In this document: piece after piece, positions 1-6,849 of the stretch
How positions within the stretch are numbered: position 1 is the first letter of the stretch
Layout: every line of letters starts with the position of its first letter
NCBI GenBank assembly: GCA_043778625.1
Contig: JAYWFU010000075.1
Span: 1-6,940 of the forward strand
DNA: 6,940 bases
Source of the DNA: JACMRI01 sp043778625
GTDB lineage: Bacteria > Bacteroidota > Bacteroidia > UBA4408
Direction: 5' to 3'
The notes under the pieces: model-generated
Seen by the model: the letters and a program-made list of their open reading frames with translations, nothing else
What the model was told of the DNA's origin: nothing
Databases searched by the model: none
Translations under genes and position numbers: made by a program

Positions 1-147
1 TATGAAAGAAAATATTTTTGAAAACTTAGTGCAAAGAATGGTATTGGCAAATCCGTGTACGTACAAAATGATTATTAAGTAAATGCCTAGGTCAGTAAAT
101 TTAATTACACAATAGCTTCAGCAGTTATTAATGATAAATATATACTA
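1..147 (+). pseudogene. decayed transglutaminase-domain coding remnant, 5' part of the following gene
   Basis: Seen: in the frame of the downstream ORF, codons 91-147 are open and read VSKFNYTIASAVINDKYIL, running straight into the ORF at 148. This matches the family segment around 'FNYviA...yLLDAT' at the end of the transglutaminase core. That frame is closed upstream by TAG (88-90), TAA (76-78) and TGA (19-21). The +1 frame reads MPR at 83-91, which would join to VSKFNY if one base were restored near 90/91. The same frame at 2-82 reads MKENIFENLVQRMVLANP followed by eight residues and TAA. This resembles the family stretch 'NlLLvnlLrkaGl.AnPV', which normally lies between the catalytic Cys and the FNY motif. 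Inference: the stretch derives from a longer DUF3857 gene and carries several small indels. The alignment is from memory of the family. The FNY part is strong and the 2-82 part is tentative. Assembly errors are an alternative explanation. Confidence 0.55.
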
Positions 148-894
148 ATGGATGCCACCCATCCGCTAAGCACACCTGGCGTATTGCCAGAGTATTGCTT
201 AAATAATAGAGGTGGAGTATTGCATAAAAATGAGGTAGAGTTTATACCACTACAACCTAACAAAAGTACGCAGGTAGTTAGCATAACTACCACCTTGGAT
301 AGCCTTGGCAACGGATATGTAGGTAAGTATGCAATGCAAGCAAATGAGCATAAGGCGCTAAATTACCGAACGGCACTGAAGAGTATGGGGAATAAAAAAT
401 ATACCGACAGCTTTAAAAATACAAGTACGCAATGGACTATTGATAGCCTTATTATACAAAACGAAAATGCTACTTACGAGCCGTTTAAAACGAGCTTTAA
501 TTTTTTGCAAAAAATGGGGAGCGAAAAACTAGATAAGCTTTATTTTAATCCGCTACTTAGTGATATTGTTGCCGAAAATCCGTTTAAAGCCAAGTATAGA
601 TATTTTCCGTTAGACTTAACTTATCCTTACGAAACTATAATTATGACTACGCTAAAAATACCCACAGGATTTATGGTTGAAACTGCCCCTAAGCCAATAG
701 CATTAACACTTCCGAACAAAGGGGGTAAATTTACTTACGTTATTGAAACTGATAATAACGAGGTAAAAGTAAAAAGTCATTTGCTTGTTGCAAAGGCACG
801 TTATACCCCAACTGACTATTATAATTTGCGTATGTTTTTTGATGAAGTAATTAAAAAACAGGCAGAACAAATTGTACTAATTAAAAAACACTAA
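148..894 (+). CDS. DUF3857/transglutaminase-like protein, C-terminal portion (N-terminally truncated, probable pseudogene)
   Basis: The 248-residue frame covers only the C-terminal third or so of a family whose members are usually about 640-670 residues. Seen: it opens with MDATHPLSTPGVLPEYCLNN (1-20), the 'LLDAT.p.lP.G.LPe.cLNg.G' block that closes the transglutaminase core. A beta-rich C-terminal region (about 36-215) includes NPFKAKYRYFPLDL (144-157). It ends with the typical helix YYNLRMFFDEVIKKQ (224-238) and QIVLIKK, so the C-terminus is complete. The ATG at 148 is the first in-frame start after the upstream stop, but it falls inside a conserved strand, has no visible ribosome site, and leaves no signal peptide. 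A native protein starting here is therefore doubtful. Family members are exported Bacteroidota proteins without a settled function. The stop lies four bases before the next gene, a full-length paralogue, so the two probably formed one operon. Either the fragment is dead, or a short C-terminal product is still made. The open 747-bp frame leaves both possible. Confidence 0.8.
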   Translation: MDATHPLSTPGVLPEYCLNNRGGVLHKNEVEFIPLQPNKSTQVVSITTTLDSLGNGYVGKYAMQANEHKALNYRTALKSMGNKKYTDSFKNTSTQWTIDSLIIQNENATYEPFKTSFNFLQKMGSEKLDKLYFNPLLSDIVAENPFKAKYRYFPLDLTYPYETIIMTTLKIPTGFMVETAPKPIALTLPNKGGKFTYVIETDNNEVKVKSHLLVAKARYTPTDYYNLRMFFDEVIKKQAEQIVLIKKH

Positions 895-898
895 GCCT

Positions 899-2827
899 AT
901 GAAACTCGTACTACTAATTACTATTATTTTTGGAGTTGAGTTAGCACTAGCACAGAATAAATATAGTGTAAGTACTATTGCTCCAGCATTAATAACCAAT
1001 GCTGACGCAGTTATTAGGTACGACGAACAAGTAGTTACGCTTATTGATAATACTAAATATAGTGTGGCTACCACTTTAGTAGTAACAATATGTAATAAAA
1101 ATGGAGAGGATAATTTTGCAAAACAAATAGTGTACTACGATAATTTTGTGAAAATTAAACAACTAAAAGCCGCAATATATGATAGTATTGGAAACAAAAT
1201 AACCAACCTAACTAAGCAACACATGAGCAATGCGCCTATGTATTACATTACCAATGAAGTAACCGACAGCAAGCAAAAAACAATTAATTTTATAAAACTA
1301 AAAAAGTACGCTTACCCCTACACCATTGAGCTAAGCTATAACACAAGTTGTACAAACCCTATGTTTTATCCAAACTGGGCGCCATGCTCTTACGAAAATG
1401 TAGGGCTCGAAAAATCGTTATTTACCATTACTACCCCCACAACATTAGGGGTGCGCTACAAAGAACTAAACTTGCCCACAACATCAGTAATAACAGCAAA
1501 CCTCACAACTACCACTTACACTTGGAGTGTTGAAAATATAGTGCCGAAAGTATACGAAGCGTATTTTAATTACAACGAACAGCCCTTATTATTAATTGCG
1601 CCCACGAGTGTTAATTTTCAAAACTATGTAAGTAATACCGCTACATGGGTTGATGTTGGTAATTTTTATAAAATGCTCAACGCTAACAGAGACGTCCTTC
1701 CGCAGGAAATTAGAACAAAAATAAATGCACTTGTTAAAAATGAAACTGATGTGCTAACAAAAATTAAACTAGTGTACAACTATATGCAATCCACTACGCG
1801 CTACATAAGTATTCAGTTAGGTATTGGAGGTTGGCAAACGGCTACTGTCACTAATGTAGCACAAAAAGGCTATGGCGATTGTAAGGCACTAAGCAACTAT
1901 ACTATAGCATTACTCAAAGAGGCAGGCATAACAGCGCTACCTGCCTTAATATATGCGGGAGAAAATATAAAGGATATACCTATTGATTTCCCAAGCTTCG
2001 GTTTTAACCACGTAATAGTATGTGTGCCATTAATCAACGATACCGTTTGGCTTGAATGCACAAGCCAAACGGAGGCAATGGGTTATTTGGGTAGTTTTAC
2101 AAGTAACCGCAAGGCATTGGTTATTAATGCGGAGGGTGGGCATTTAGTTAATACTCCGCACTTAACAACCAACAATAATACACAGCACTGTGTAGCTACT
2201 GTAACTGTTGATACGCTTGGTAATGCAATAGCTAATGCAACTACCACGTATAGCGCACTATTGCAAGAAAACGTAAATAGCTTGCTAACAAATACTAGTA
2301 TAGAAAAACAAAAGGAGGCATTGTTACAAAGCATACATATACCTAGTTTTGAATTAACTAAATTTGATTTTACTCAATACAAAAACCGAGTGCCCGTAGT
2401 GGTTGAAACTATAACGCTAACAGTTCCTAAATTAATTACGGCGCATGGCGCCACGCTTTCGTTAACACCCAGTTTGCTGCATGTGTTTAAAGAGAGCGCT
2501 ATTACTAATAAAAATAGGTTGTCGCAATTCTACTTATCGCCCAATAGTTATAACTACACACAATCGGATTCAATAATATATAATTTTCCGTATGAATTTA
2601 CTATGGAAATAATGCCCAAGTCCGTTACCATTACGTCAATATTTGGTAGCTATACCACCTCGTACAGTATTGCCAATAAGCAATTGCGTTATTACCGCAA
2701 ACTAATCTTAGCTAGTGGTACGTTTGCAGCGAGTAGTTACACTAGCTTTATTAATTTTATAACTGAAGTAGAGCATAACGAAAACTTAAAAGCTACGTTT
2801 ACAATTAATAAAAAAAGCAAACGGTAA
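899..2827 (+). CDS. exported DUF3857 and transglutaminase-like domain protein
   Basis: This is a full-length 642-residue member of the Bacteroidota DUF3857/transglutaminase family. Seen: a signal peptide (residues 1-18) has a hydrophobic core and an A-L-A cleavage site before Q19, so the protein is likely periplasmic or surface-exposed. The N-terminal DUF3857 beta domain spans about 30-235, with the 'NADAVIRYDE' opening (34-43). The transglutaminase core spans about 275-400 and contains TRYISIQLGIGGWQ (300-313), GYGDCKALSNY with Cys328, FNHVIV with His371, and DTVWLECTSQ with Glu386 in the usual acid position. A C-terminal DUF3858-like beta region runs to the end. Known: the family has the papain/transglutaminase fold, and a peptidase or transamidase role is presumed rather than shown. 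The ATG at 899 is supported by the signal peptide and by its 4-bp spacing from the preceding frame, which suggests co-transcription. The catalytic residues look intact, unlike those of the truncated neighbour. The substrate cannot be told from sequence. Confidence 0.93.
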   Translation: MKLVLLITIIFGVELALAQNKYSVSTIAPALITNADAVIRYDEQVVTLIDNTKYSVATTLVVTICNKNGEDNFAKQIVYYDNFVKIKQLKAAIYDSIGNKITNLTKQHMSNAPMYYITNEVTDSKQKTINFIKLKKYAYPYTIELSYNTSCTNPMFYPNWAPCSYENVGLEKSLFTITTPTTLGVRYKELNLPTTSVITANLTTTTYTWSVENIVPKVYEAYFNYNEQPLLLIAPTSVNFQNYVSNTATWVDVGNFYKMLNANRDVLPQEIRTKINALVKNETDVLTKIKLVYNYMQSTTRYISIQLGIGGWQTATVTNVAQKGYGDCKALSNYTIALLKEAGITALPALIYAGENIKDIPIDFPSFGFNHVIVCVPLINDTVWLECTSQTEAMGYLGSFTSNRKALVINAEGGHLVNTPHLTTNNNTQHCVATVTVDTLGNAIANATTTYSALLQENVNSLLTNTSIEKQKEALLQSIHIPSFELTKFDFTQYKNRVPVVVETITLTVPKLITAHGATLSLTPSLLHVFKESAITNKNRLSQFYLSPNSYNYTQSDSIIYNFPYEFTMEIMPKSVTITSIFGSYTTSYSIANKQLRYYRKLILASGTFAASSYTSFINFITEVEHNENLKATFTINKKSKR

Positions 2828-2838
2828 TTGTTTGCCGT
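2817..2838. terminator. hairpin at the end of the DUF3857 gene (weak terminator candidate)
   Basis: Two mutually exclusive stems overlap the TAA stop (2825-2827). One is a perfect 6-bp stem, GCAAAC (2817-2822) with GTTTGC (2830-2835) and a 7-base loop. The other is a 7-bp stem from 2821 to 2838, ACGGTAA with TTGCCGT, including one T-G pair and a 4-base loop. On the + strand no U-tract follows, so termination of the upstream gene here is uncertain. On the - strand the first stem is followed by seven T (complement of A 2810-2816), which looks more like an intrinsic terminator, but no - strand gene is present to need it. Confidence 0.3.
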
Positions 2839-2885
2839 AAAATTAACCGCAAATAAAATAGTATGGTTTTATTAATAATTATAAA

Positions 2886-2893
2886 TAACTTTA
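2886..2893 (+). promoter_or_regulatory. candidate -7 box for the regulator/kinase operon
   Basis: TAACTTTA matches seven of eight positions of the Bacteroidota -7 consensus TAnnTTTG, 45 bp ahead of the regulator ATG. No convincing TTTG -33 element sits 19-21 bp upstream; only a TTTT run at 2867-2870 is near. In DNA this AT-rich such matches are common by chance. The call rests mainly on the 111-bp gap being the natural place for a promoter between the exported-protein gene and the two-component pair. Confidence 0.25.
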
Positions 2894-2938
2894 ATTGTAT
2901 TAAAATAAATTATTTACGTTACAATAAAACTAATAGTT

Positions 2939-3676
2939 ATGAATGCAATAATAATAGAAGATGAAGCCAAGAGTGCTGCAGTGCTTCGCAAATTAATAGC
3001 AATAAACAACCCTAGCATTACCATTGTGGCTACCGCCAATAATGTAAAAGATGCTCTTAAAGCAATAAACGAACATGAGCCCGAATTAGTGTTTATGGAT
3101 ATTGAACTGCCCGACGGTACAGGCTTTGATATATTAGAAAAAACAACTTTCAAAAATTTTTCGGTACTATTTACTACCGCCTACGATTCGTTTGCAGTGC
3201 GTGCCTTTAAATACAATGCGGTTGATTACTTGCTTAAACCAATTGACATTGAAGAGCTTGACGCAGCCATACAAAAAGTAAGCGCCACGCCCAAACTTAC
3301 ACTTGCCCGTGTAGAAACTATTGTTGATGCCGTAAGACCCAATGCTGTACTCAAAAAAATAACCATACCCACAGGTACCGCTTACGAGGTACTGGCTATT
3401 AATGATATTATTAGGTGCGAAGCCGACACCAGTTATACCAAGTTTTTTACCAAAGATGGTAAGCGTTATATTGTGTCAAATACACTAAAACATTACGAGG
3501 ATATGTTGCCGGCTGATAAGTTTATTCGCATACACCATCATCACCTAATTAATGTAGACCACATTGTACGAATACTTAAGGAAGATGGCGGTTATGCTAT
3601 AATGAGTGATGATTCAAAAATTGAAATATCTCGCCGCAAAAAAGATAATTTGTTTGAATATTTACAAAAGCTATAA
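2939..3676 (+). CDS. LytTR-family two-component response regulator
   Basis: This cytoplasmic DNA-binding response regulator has 245 residues, the usual length for LytR/AlgR-type regulators. Seen: the receiver domain spans about 1-115. Acidic pocket residues are Glu7 and Asp8, the phosphoacceptor is Asp54 in VFMDIELPDG (51-60), the switch threonine is in TTAY (79-82), and Lys100 is in YLLKP. The LytTR domain spans about 137-242, with the opening strand ITIPTG, the EADTSYTKFFTKDGKR stretch (161-176), FIRIHHHHLINVDHI (195-209) and the closing ISRRKKDNL (230-238). Known: LytTR domains bind imperfect direct repeats and usually activate transcription when phosphorylated. The start gives a complete receiver with no missing residues. 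The kinase gene begins 12 bp downstream, so the two are almost certainly one operon and a cognate pair. The four consecutive histidines sit where relatives usually carry one or two plus a serine. Target genes cannot be assigned from this window. Confidence 0.95.
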   Translation: MNAIIIEDEAKSAAVLRKLIAINNPSITIVATANNVKDALKAINEHEPELVFMDIELPDGTGFDILEKTTFKNFSVLFTTAYDSFAVRAFKYNAVDYLLKPIDIEELDAAIQKVSATPKLTLARVETIVDAVRPNAVLKKITIPTGTAYEVLAINDIIRCEADTSYTKFFTKDGKRYIVSNTLKHYEDMLPADKFIRIHHHHLINVDHIVRILKEDGGYAIMSDDSKIEISRRKKDNLFEYLQKL

Positions 3677-3688
3677 CCATTACTCACT

Positions 3689-6601
3689 GTGCGTTATAAC
3701 CTTATTTATGTACTACTTGTGTGTAGTGTGGTTCGCGCTACTGCACAGTCTATTTTTTTTAAAAATTTTAATGTAGAGCATGGCTTGTCGGCAGTGCAAA
3801 TTAAAGCTATGTATCAAGATAACAAAGGTTACCTATGGTGTGGTGGCTATGCAGGCATTGATAAATTTAATGGTAAAACATTTGTGCCTTATTCGCCCTC
3901 TAATGGCTTGGCCGATCACTCCGTAACTTGTATTACTCAAAATAATAACGGCAAGCTATACATTGGCACACCTAACGGATTAAGCGTGTACAACGGCACT
4001 ACGTTTACCAACTACTACATCCAGCAGGGCTTGCCAAGTAACGATGTTAAATGTATATTGCCCCTACGCAACGCCACTAACGATGTATTGGTGGGCACTA
4101 GCAATGGCTTGGTGCTGGAGCGCAATGGTATAATAACTACGCTACTTGCTGCGCAACCTATTTTAACACTATATCAATTAACTACCGATACCGTATTAGT
4201 AAGCACTACCAAAGGTTTGTACACCTACGCACACTCTAAAATTATAGCGCAAAGCACTACTAATACTGCTATTACGCATGTTACCCGCATTAATGTTACT
4301 ACACTGTTGGCTACTAATGGGAAGGCACTGTACATGTATTGCAACACTAAATTAACCCCTTACACGCCAGTAGGAATGAGTACTACGGCGCTTAAAATAC
4401 ACGATTTGTTAATTGAAAACATTAACGAATGGTACATAGCTACCGAAAATGGGTTAATTAAAATTGAAAATAATAATGCTACTTATTATTACCCTGGCAA
4501 CGACCTTAACAGCAATAAAATTTACTGTATTACCAAGGATTACGAGGGCAATAAATGGATAGGAACGTACAACGGAATTTATAGGTTTAAAACCAGTGCT
4601 TTTGTTAATTACAATATGCAACATGGTATTAGTGTACCATTTATATTTGGTATTAGCCAAACTCCTACCAACGAAATATGGTTTGGCACACAAGGCGCGG
4701 GTGTTTACAACTACAATGGTAAGGGGCAGTTTACCAACTACACTACCGCCGATGGCCTGAGCGATAATCATGTGAATTGTGTAGTGCCATTTAAAAAAAA
4801 TAAAATTATTGTAGGTACCGAAAAAGGCATAACAATAATAGATAATGTAACTAAGCAGGTGCATGCGATAAAGCAATGCGGAGGCCTCGAAACTAAAAAC
4901 ATATCTACTATAACGTTTACTAAAGATTCCGCTATATACATAGCTGCAGGCAACCAAATATATTGTAACTACACCCTAGTACCTAATACCACAATACCTA
5001 GCAATGCCATAGTGTACGACATATATAAAGACCACAAAAAAAGAGTGTGGATATGCTCGTTTGAAGGCGGATTGTATTGCATTGAAAACGGAAAAGTAAC
5101 CAACAAAACAACATTGCTACACAAGCATTGCAATAGTTATTTTAGTGTAGCAGAGGACGAAAACAACAACCTGTACTTTGCTTCGTTAGAGGGAGTGTTT
5201 GTACTTAATGCCACTACTAACAAAGTACAACAAATATCAACCGCGCAGGGCTTAATAAGCAACCTTGTATACGAGTTAGCGTACGATGCCAAAGAGCATA
5301 AGTTATACATAGGGTCCAATAAAGGGCTAAGTTGCCTAACTGTAAACGCACTAACACAAAAGGGTATTATTCAGTTAGATAACTATGGCTACAACGAGGG
5401 TTTTACACTATCGGAATGCAACAGTAACAGTATGCTAATTGACCATAAAAACAACTTATGGGTAGGCACAGTAAATGGGCTTGTGTATTTTGATAGGAAG
5501 TACTTAACCCCTAACCAAACCCCTGCACTACTCAATTTTACTAAGTTTACCGTTAATGATAAAGATACCGTTTTAAAACCTGCACAGCAGTTAGGCTACG
5601 ATAATAACAACATTACCATTTTTGTTGATGGCATTTGTCTATCAGACCCACAGAGTGTAAAATATTCATTTTTACTAAAAGGCTACGAAAAAAAATGGAG
5701 TGTGCCTAGCACTAACAATTTTGTACGCTACACACAGTTGCCCCAAGGCAACTACGAATTAATGGTAAAGTGTAGCAATAATTCTAATGTGTGGAACACG
5801 CCTGTTAGTTTTAAATTTACCATAACTCCGCCATGGTATAAGCACCCTTTGGCATTAGCTATGTACAGTATAAGTATAGTTACGGCGTTGTATTTTTTAA
5901 TACGCTGGCGTGTTAATTTAATTAAAAACAAAGAGGCGCGCAAAACCCTACTAGCAGGTTACGAACTCAAAGCTTTGCGCGCGCAAATGAACCCGCATTT
6001 TATATTTAATGCCCTAAACTCTATACAACACTTTGTGTTAAATAACGATGCTATGGCTGCTAATAAATACTTATCTAAGTTTGCTAAACTGGTACGTAAT
6101 ATACTTAACAACAGCGAGCGTTCGGAGATAACCCTTGCTGATGAAATTACACAATTAGAATTGTATTTGGATTTAGAAAAACTACGATTTGAAGAATTAT
6201 TTACCTACACAATAACCGTTGCACCAAGCGTACAAATACACAATATTGAAATACCCACAATGTTAGTGCAACCTTATGTAGAAAACGCCATACTCCACGG
6301 CATTGTGCCATTAAAGGGTACTACAGGAATAATAACCATTGTTTTTGAATTACATATGGAGGGTGTGTTAAAATGCACAATAATCGATAATGGTATTGGT
6401 CGTAGCTCGTCAGCTGAACTCAAAAAAAATAGCATTAGCAAACATCAATCGGCAGGCACACGTATTACCCAAAATAGGTTAGACTTACTCAACAAAATAA
6501 ATAACACACACCTAAGTGCCATAACTACTGATGTTATTAATGCACAAGGCAGTATTAAGGGTACGGCAGTAGAGTTATACATTCCGTTAATACAGTATTA
6601 A
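3689..6601 (+). CDS. LytS-type sensor histidine kinase with periplasmic beta-propeller (Reg_prop) and Y_Y_Y domains
   Basis: This 970-residue inner-membrane kinase is the likely partner of the adjacent regulator. Seen: the signal peptide (1-19) ends A-T-A before Q20. Reg_prop repeats span about 25-605 in a large periplasmic propeller sensor, with blades such as LWCGGYAGIDKF (49-60), LYIGTPNGLSVY (90-101), KWIGTYNGIYRF (289-300), IWFGTQGAGVY (330-340), LYIGSNKGLSCL (539-550) and LWVGTVNGLVYF (590-601). A Y_Y_Y domain (about 640-713) ends FKFTITPPWY. One membrane helix lies at about 719-739. The kinase core is RAQMNPHFIFNALNSIQ (764-780), with His770 the expected phosphorylation site. The ATPase domain has Asn866 in QPYVENAILHG, IIDNGIGR (898-905) and SAGTRITQNRL (921-931). 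There is no receiver or AraC domain in the same chain, so it is not a hybrid HTCS-type protein. The GTG start at 3689 is the first possible start after the regulator's in-frame stop, and it supplies the signal peptide. The ATG at 3708 is out of frame. The ligand is unknown. Confidence 0.93.
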   Translation: MRYNLIYVLLVCSVVRATAQSIFFKNFNVEHGLSAVQIKAMYQDNKGYLWCGGYAGIDKFNGKTFVPYSPSNGLADHSVTCITQNNNGKLYIGTPNGLSVYNGTTFTNYYIQQGLPSNDVKCILPLRNATNDVLVGTSNGLVLERNGIITTLLAAQPILTLYQLTTDTVLVSTTKGLYTYAHSKIIAQSTTNTAITHVTRINVTTLLATNGKALYMYCNTKLTPYTPVGMSTTALKIHDLLIENINEWYIATENGLIKIENNNATYYYPGNDLNSNKIYCITKDYEGNKWIGTYNGIYRFKTSAFVNYNMQHGISVPFIFGISQTPTNEIWFGTQGAGVYNYNGKGQFTNYTTADGLSDNHVNCVVPFKKNKIIVGTEKGITIIDNVTKQVHAIKQCGGLETKNISTITFTKDSAIYIAAGNQIYCNYTLVPNTTIPSNAIVYDIYKDHKKRVWICSFEGGLYCIENGKVTNKTTLLHKHCNSYFSVAEDENNNLYFASLEGVFVLNATTNKVQQISTAQGLISNLVYELAYDAKEHKLYIGSNKGLSCLTVNALTQKGIIQLDNYGYNEGFTLSECNSNSMLIDHKNNLWVGTVNGLVYFDRKYLTPNQTPALLNFTKFTVNDKDTVLKPAQQLGYDNNNITIFVDGICLSDPQSVKYSFLLKGYEKKWSVPSTNNFVRYTQLPQGNYELMVKCSNNSNVWNTPVSFKFTITPPWYKHPLALAMYSISIVTALYFLIRWRVNLIKNKEARKTLLAGYELKALRAQMNPHFIFNALNSIQHFVLNNDAMAANKYLSKFAKLVRNILNNSERSEITLADEITQLELYLDLEKLRFEELFTYTITVAPSVQIHNIEIPTMLVQPYVENAILHGIVPLKGTTGIITIVFELHMEGVLKCTIIDNGIGRSSSAELKKNSISKHQSAGTRITQNRLDLLNKINNTHLSAITTDVINAQGSIKGTAVELYIPLIQY

Positions 6602-6849
6602 AACGTATAGAGTTAAGTTAATACAACACAATAAATTTAGTGAGCGCAATAGTAGTGTTATACTGCATAGTGGCCTATTTGCAACCATAAGCAATACTTA
6701 TTATTAGGAGCTGTTGAACACAAAACTTAATAGTAGCTGTCTTTCGTCCGTTTTTTTACACGCCTTATCTATTTTTGATAACCTCTTGTACGCTGTTCAG
6801 CCTGTATTTTTATATATTTGTAAAATATAAAATATTCATAATCTATATC
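6602..6849. other. non-coding gap after the kinase gene
   Basis: No ORF or RNA gene could be supported in this AT-rich stretch. It holds an imperfect hairpin at 6665-6682 (ATAG/CTAT core extended by a GC pair past a two-base bulge) without a U-tract. It also holds a seven-T run at 6751-6757 without a convincing stem in front of it, and the promoter box noted separately. The kinase transcript must end in here or read through, but no clear intrinsic terminator is visible. Confidence 0.5.
6813..6820 (+). promoter_or_regulatory. Bacteroidota-type -7 promoter box for the gene at 6850
   Basis: TATATTTG is an exact match to the TAnnTTTG -7 consensus of the Bacteroidota housekeeping sigma factor. 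It lies 29 bp before the ATG at 6850, which would give a short leader of roughly 20 bases. The -33 element is weak: the nearest TTG (6786-6788) is 24 bp upstream of the box, slightly beyond the usual spacing. Confidence 0.5.

Noticed and set aside
13..20. TATTTTTG, an exact TAnnTTTG -7 match upstream of the first ORF.
   Set aside because: It sits in what appears to be decayed coding sequence, with no room in the window to see a -33 element. Such matches are frequent in AT-rich DNA. It would matter only if the truncated frame proves to be expressed.
2..82. A 26-codon + strand ORF beginning MKENIFENL.
   Set aside because: It is better explained as a frameshifted remnant of the transglutaminase-domain gene than as an independent small gene, and no ribosome site or promoter can be seen in front of it.
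105..311. A - strand frame whose start looks like a lipoprotein signal peptide (LLLGCSG).
   Set aside because: It lies wholly opposite conserved DUF3857-family coding sequence, has no promoter context, and its remainder has no recognisable family features. The lipobox is a chance product of the complementary strand.
2440..2452. GC-rich palindrome GGCGC-ATG-GCGCC in an AT-rich region.
   Set aside because: It lies within coding sequence of the exported protein, has no T-run or regulatory context, and is short enough to arise by chance.
2915..2941. Two GTT-centred half-sites ahead of the regulator gene as a possible LytTR operator.
   Set aside because: The spacing (18 bp) and flanking bases fit the known 9-bp direct-repeat patterns poorly, so autoregulation cannot be supported from this.
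3674..3691. Stop-codon readthrough producing a regulator-kinase fusion.
   Set aside because: A fusion would place the cytoplasmic regulator in front of the kinase signal peptide, which does not suit export of the propeller sensor.
4454..4957. A 167-codon open frame on the - strand inside the kinase gene.
   Set aside because: It overlaps well-supported propeller repeats on the + strand, and its hydrophobic, Ile/Val/Tyr-rich content is typical of the antisense of Asn/Thr-rich coding DNA.
6715..6799. Inverted TGAACA / TGTTCA copies in the gap after the kinase, considered as mobile-element ends or a hairpin.
   Set aside because: They are six bases long, about 74 bp apart, with no target-site duplication or transposase sequence between them.
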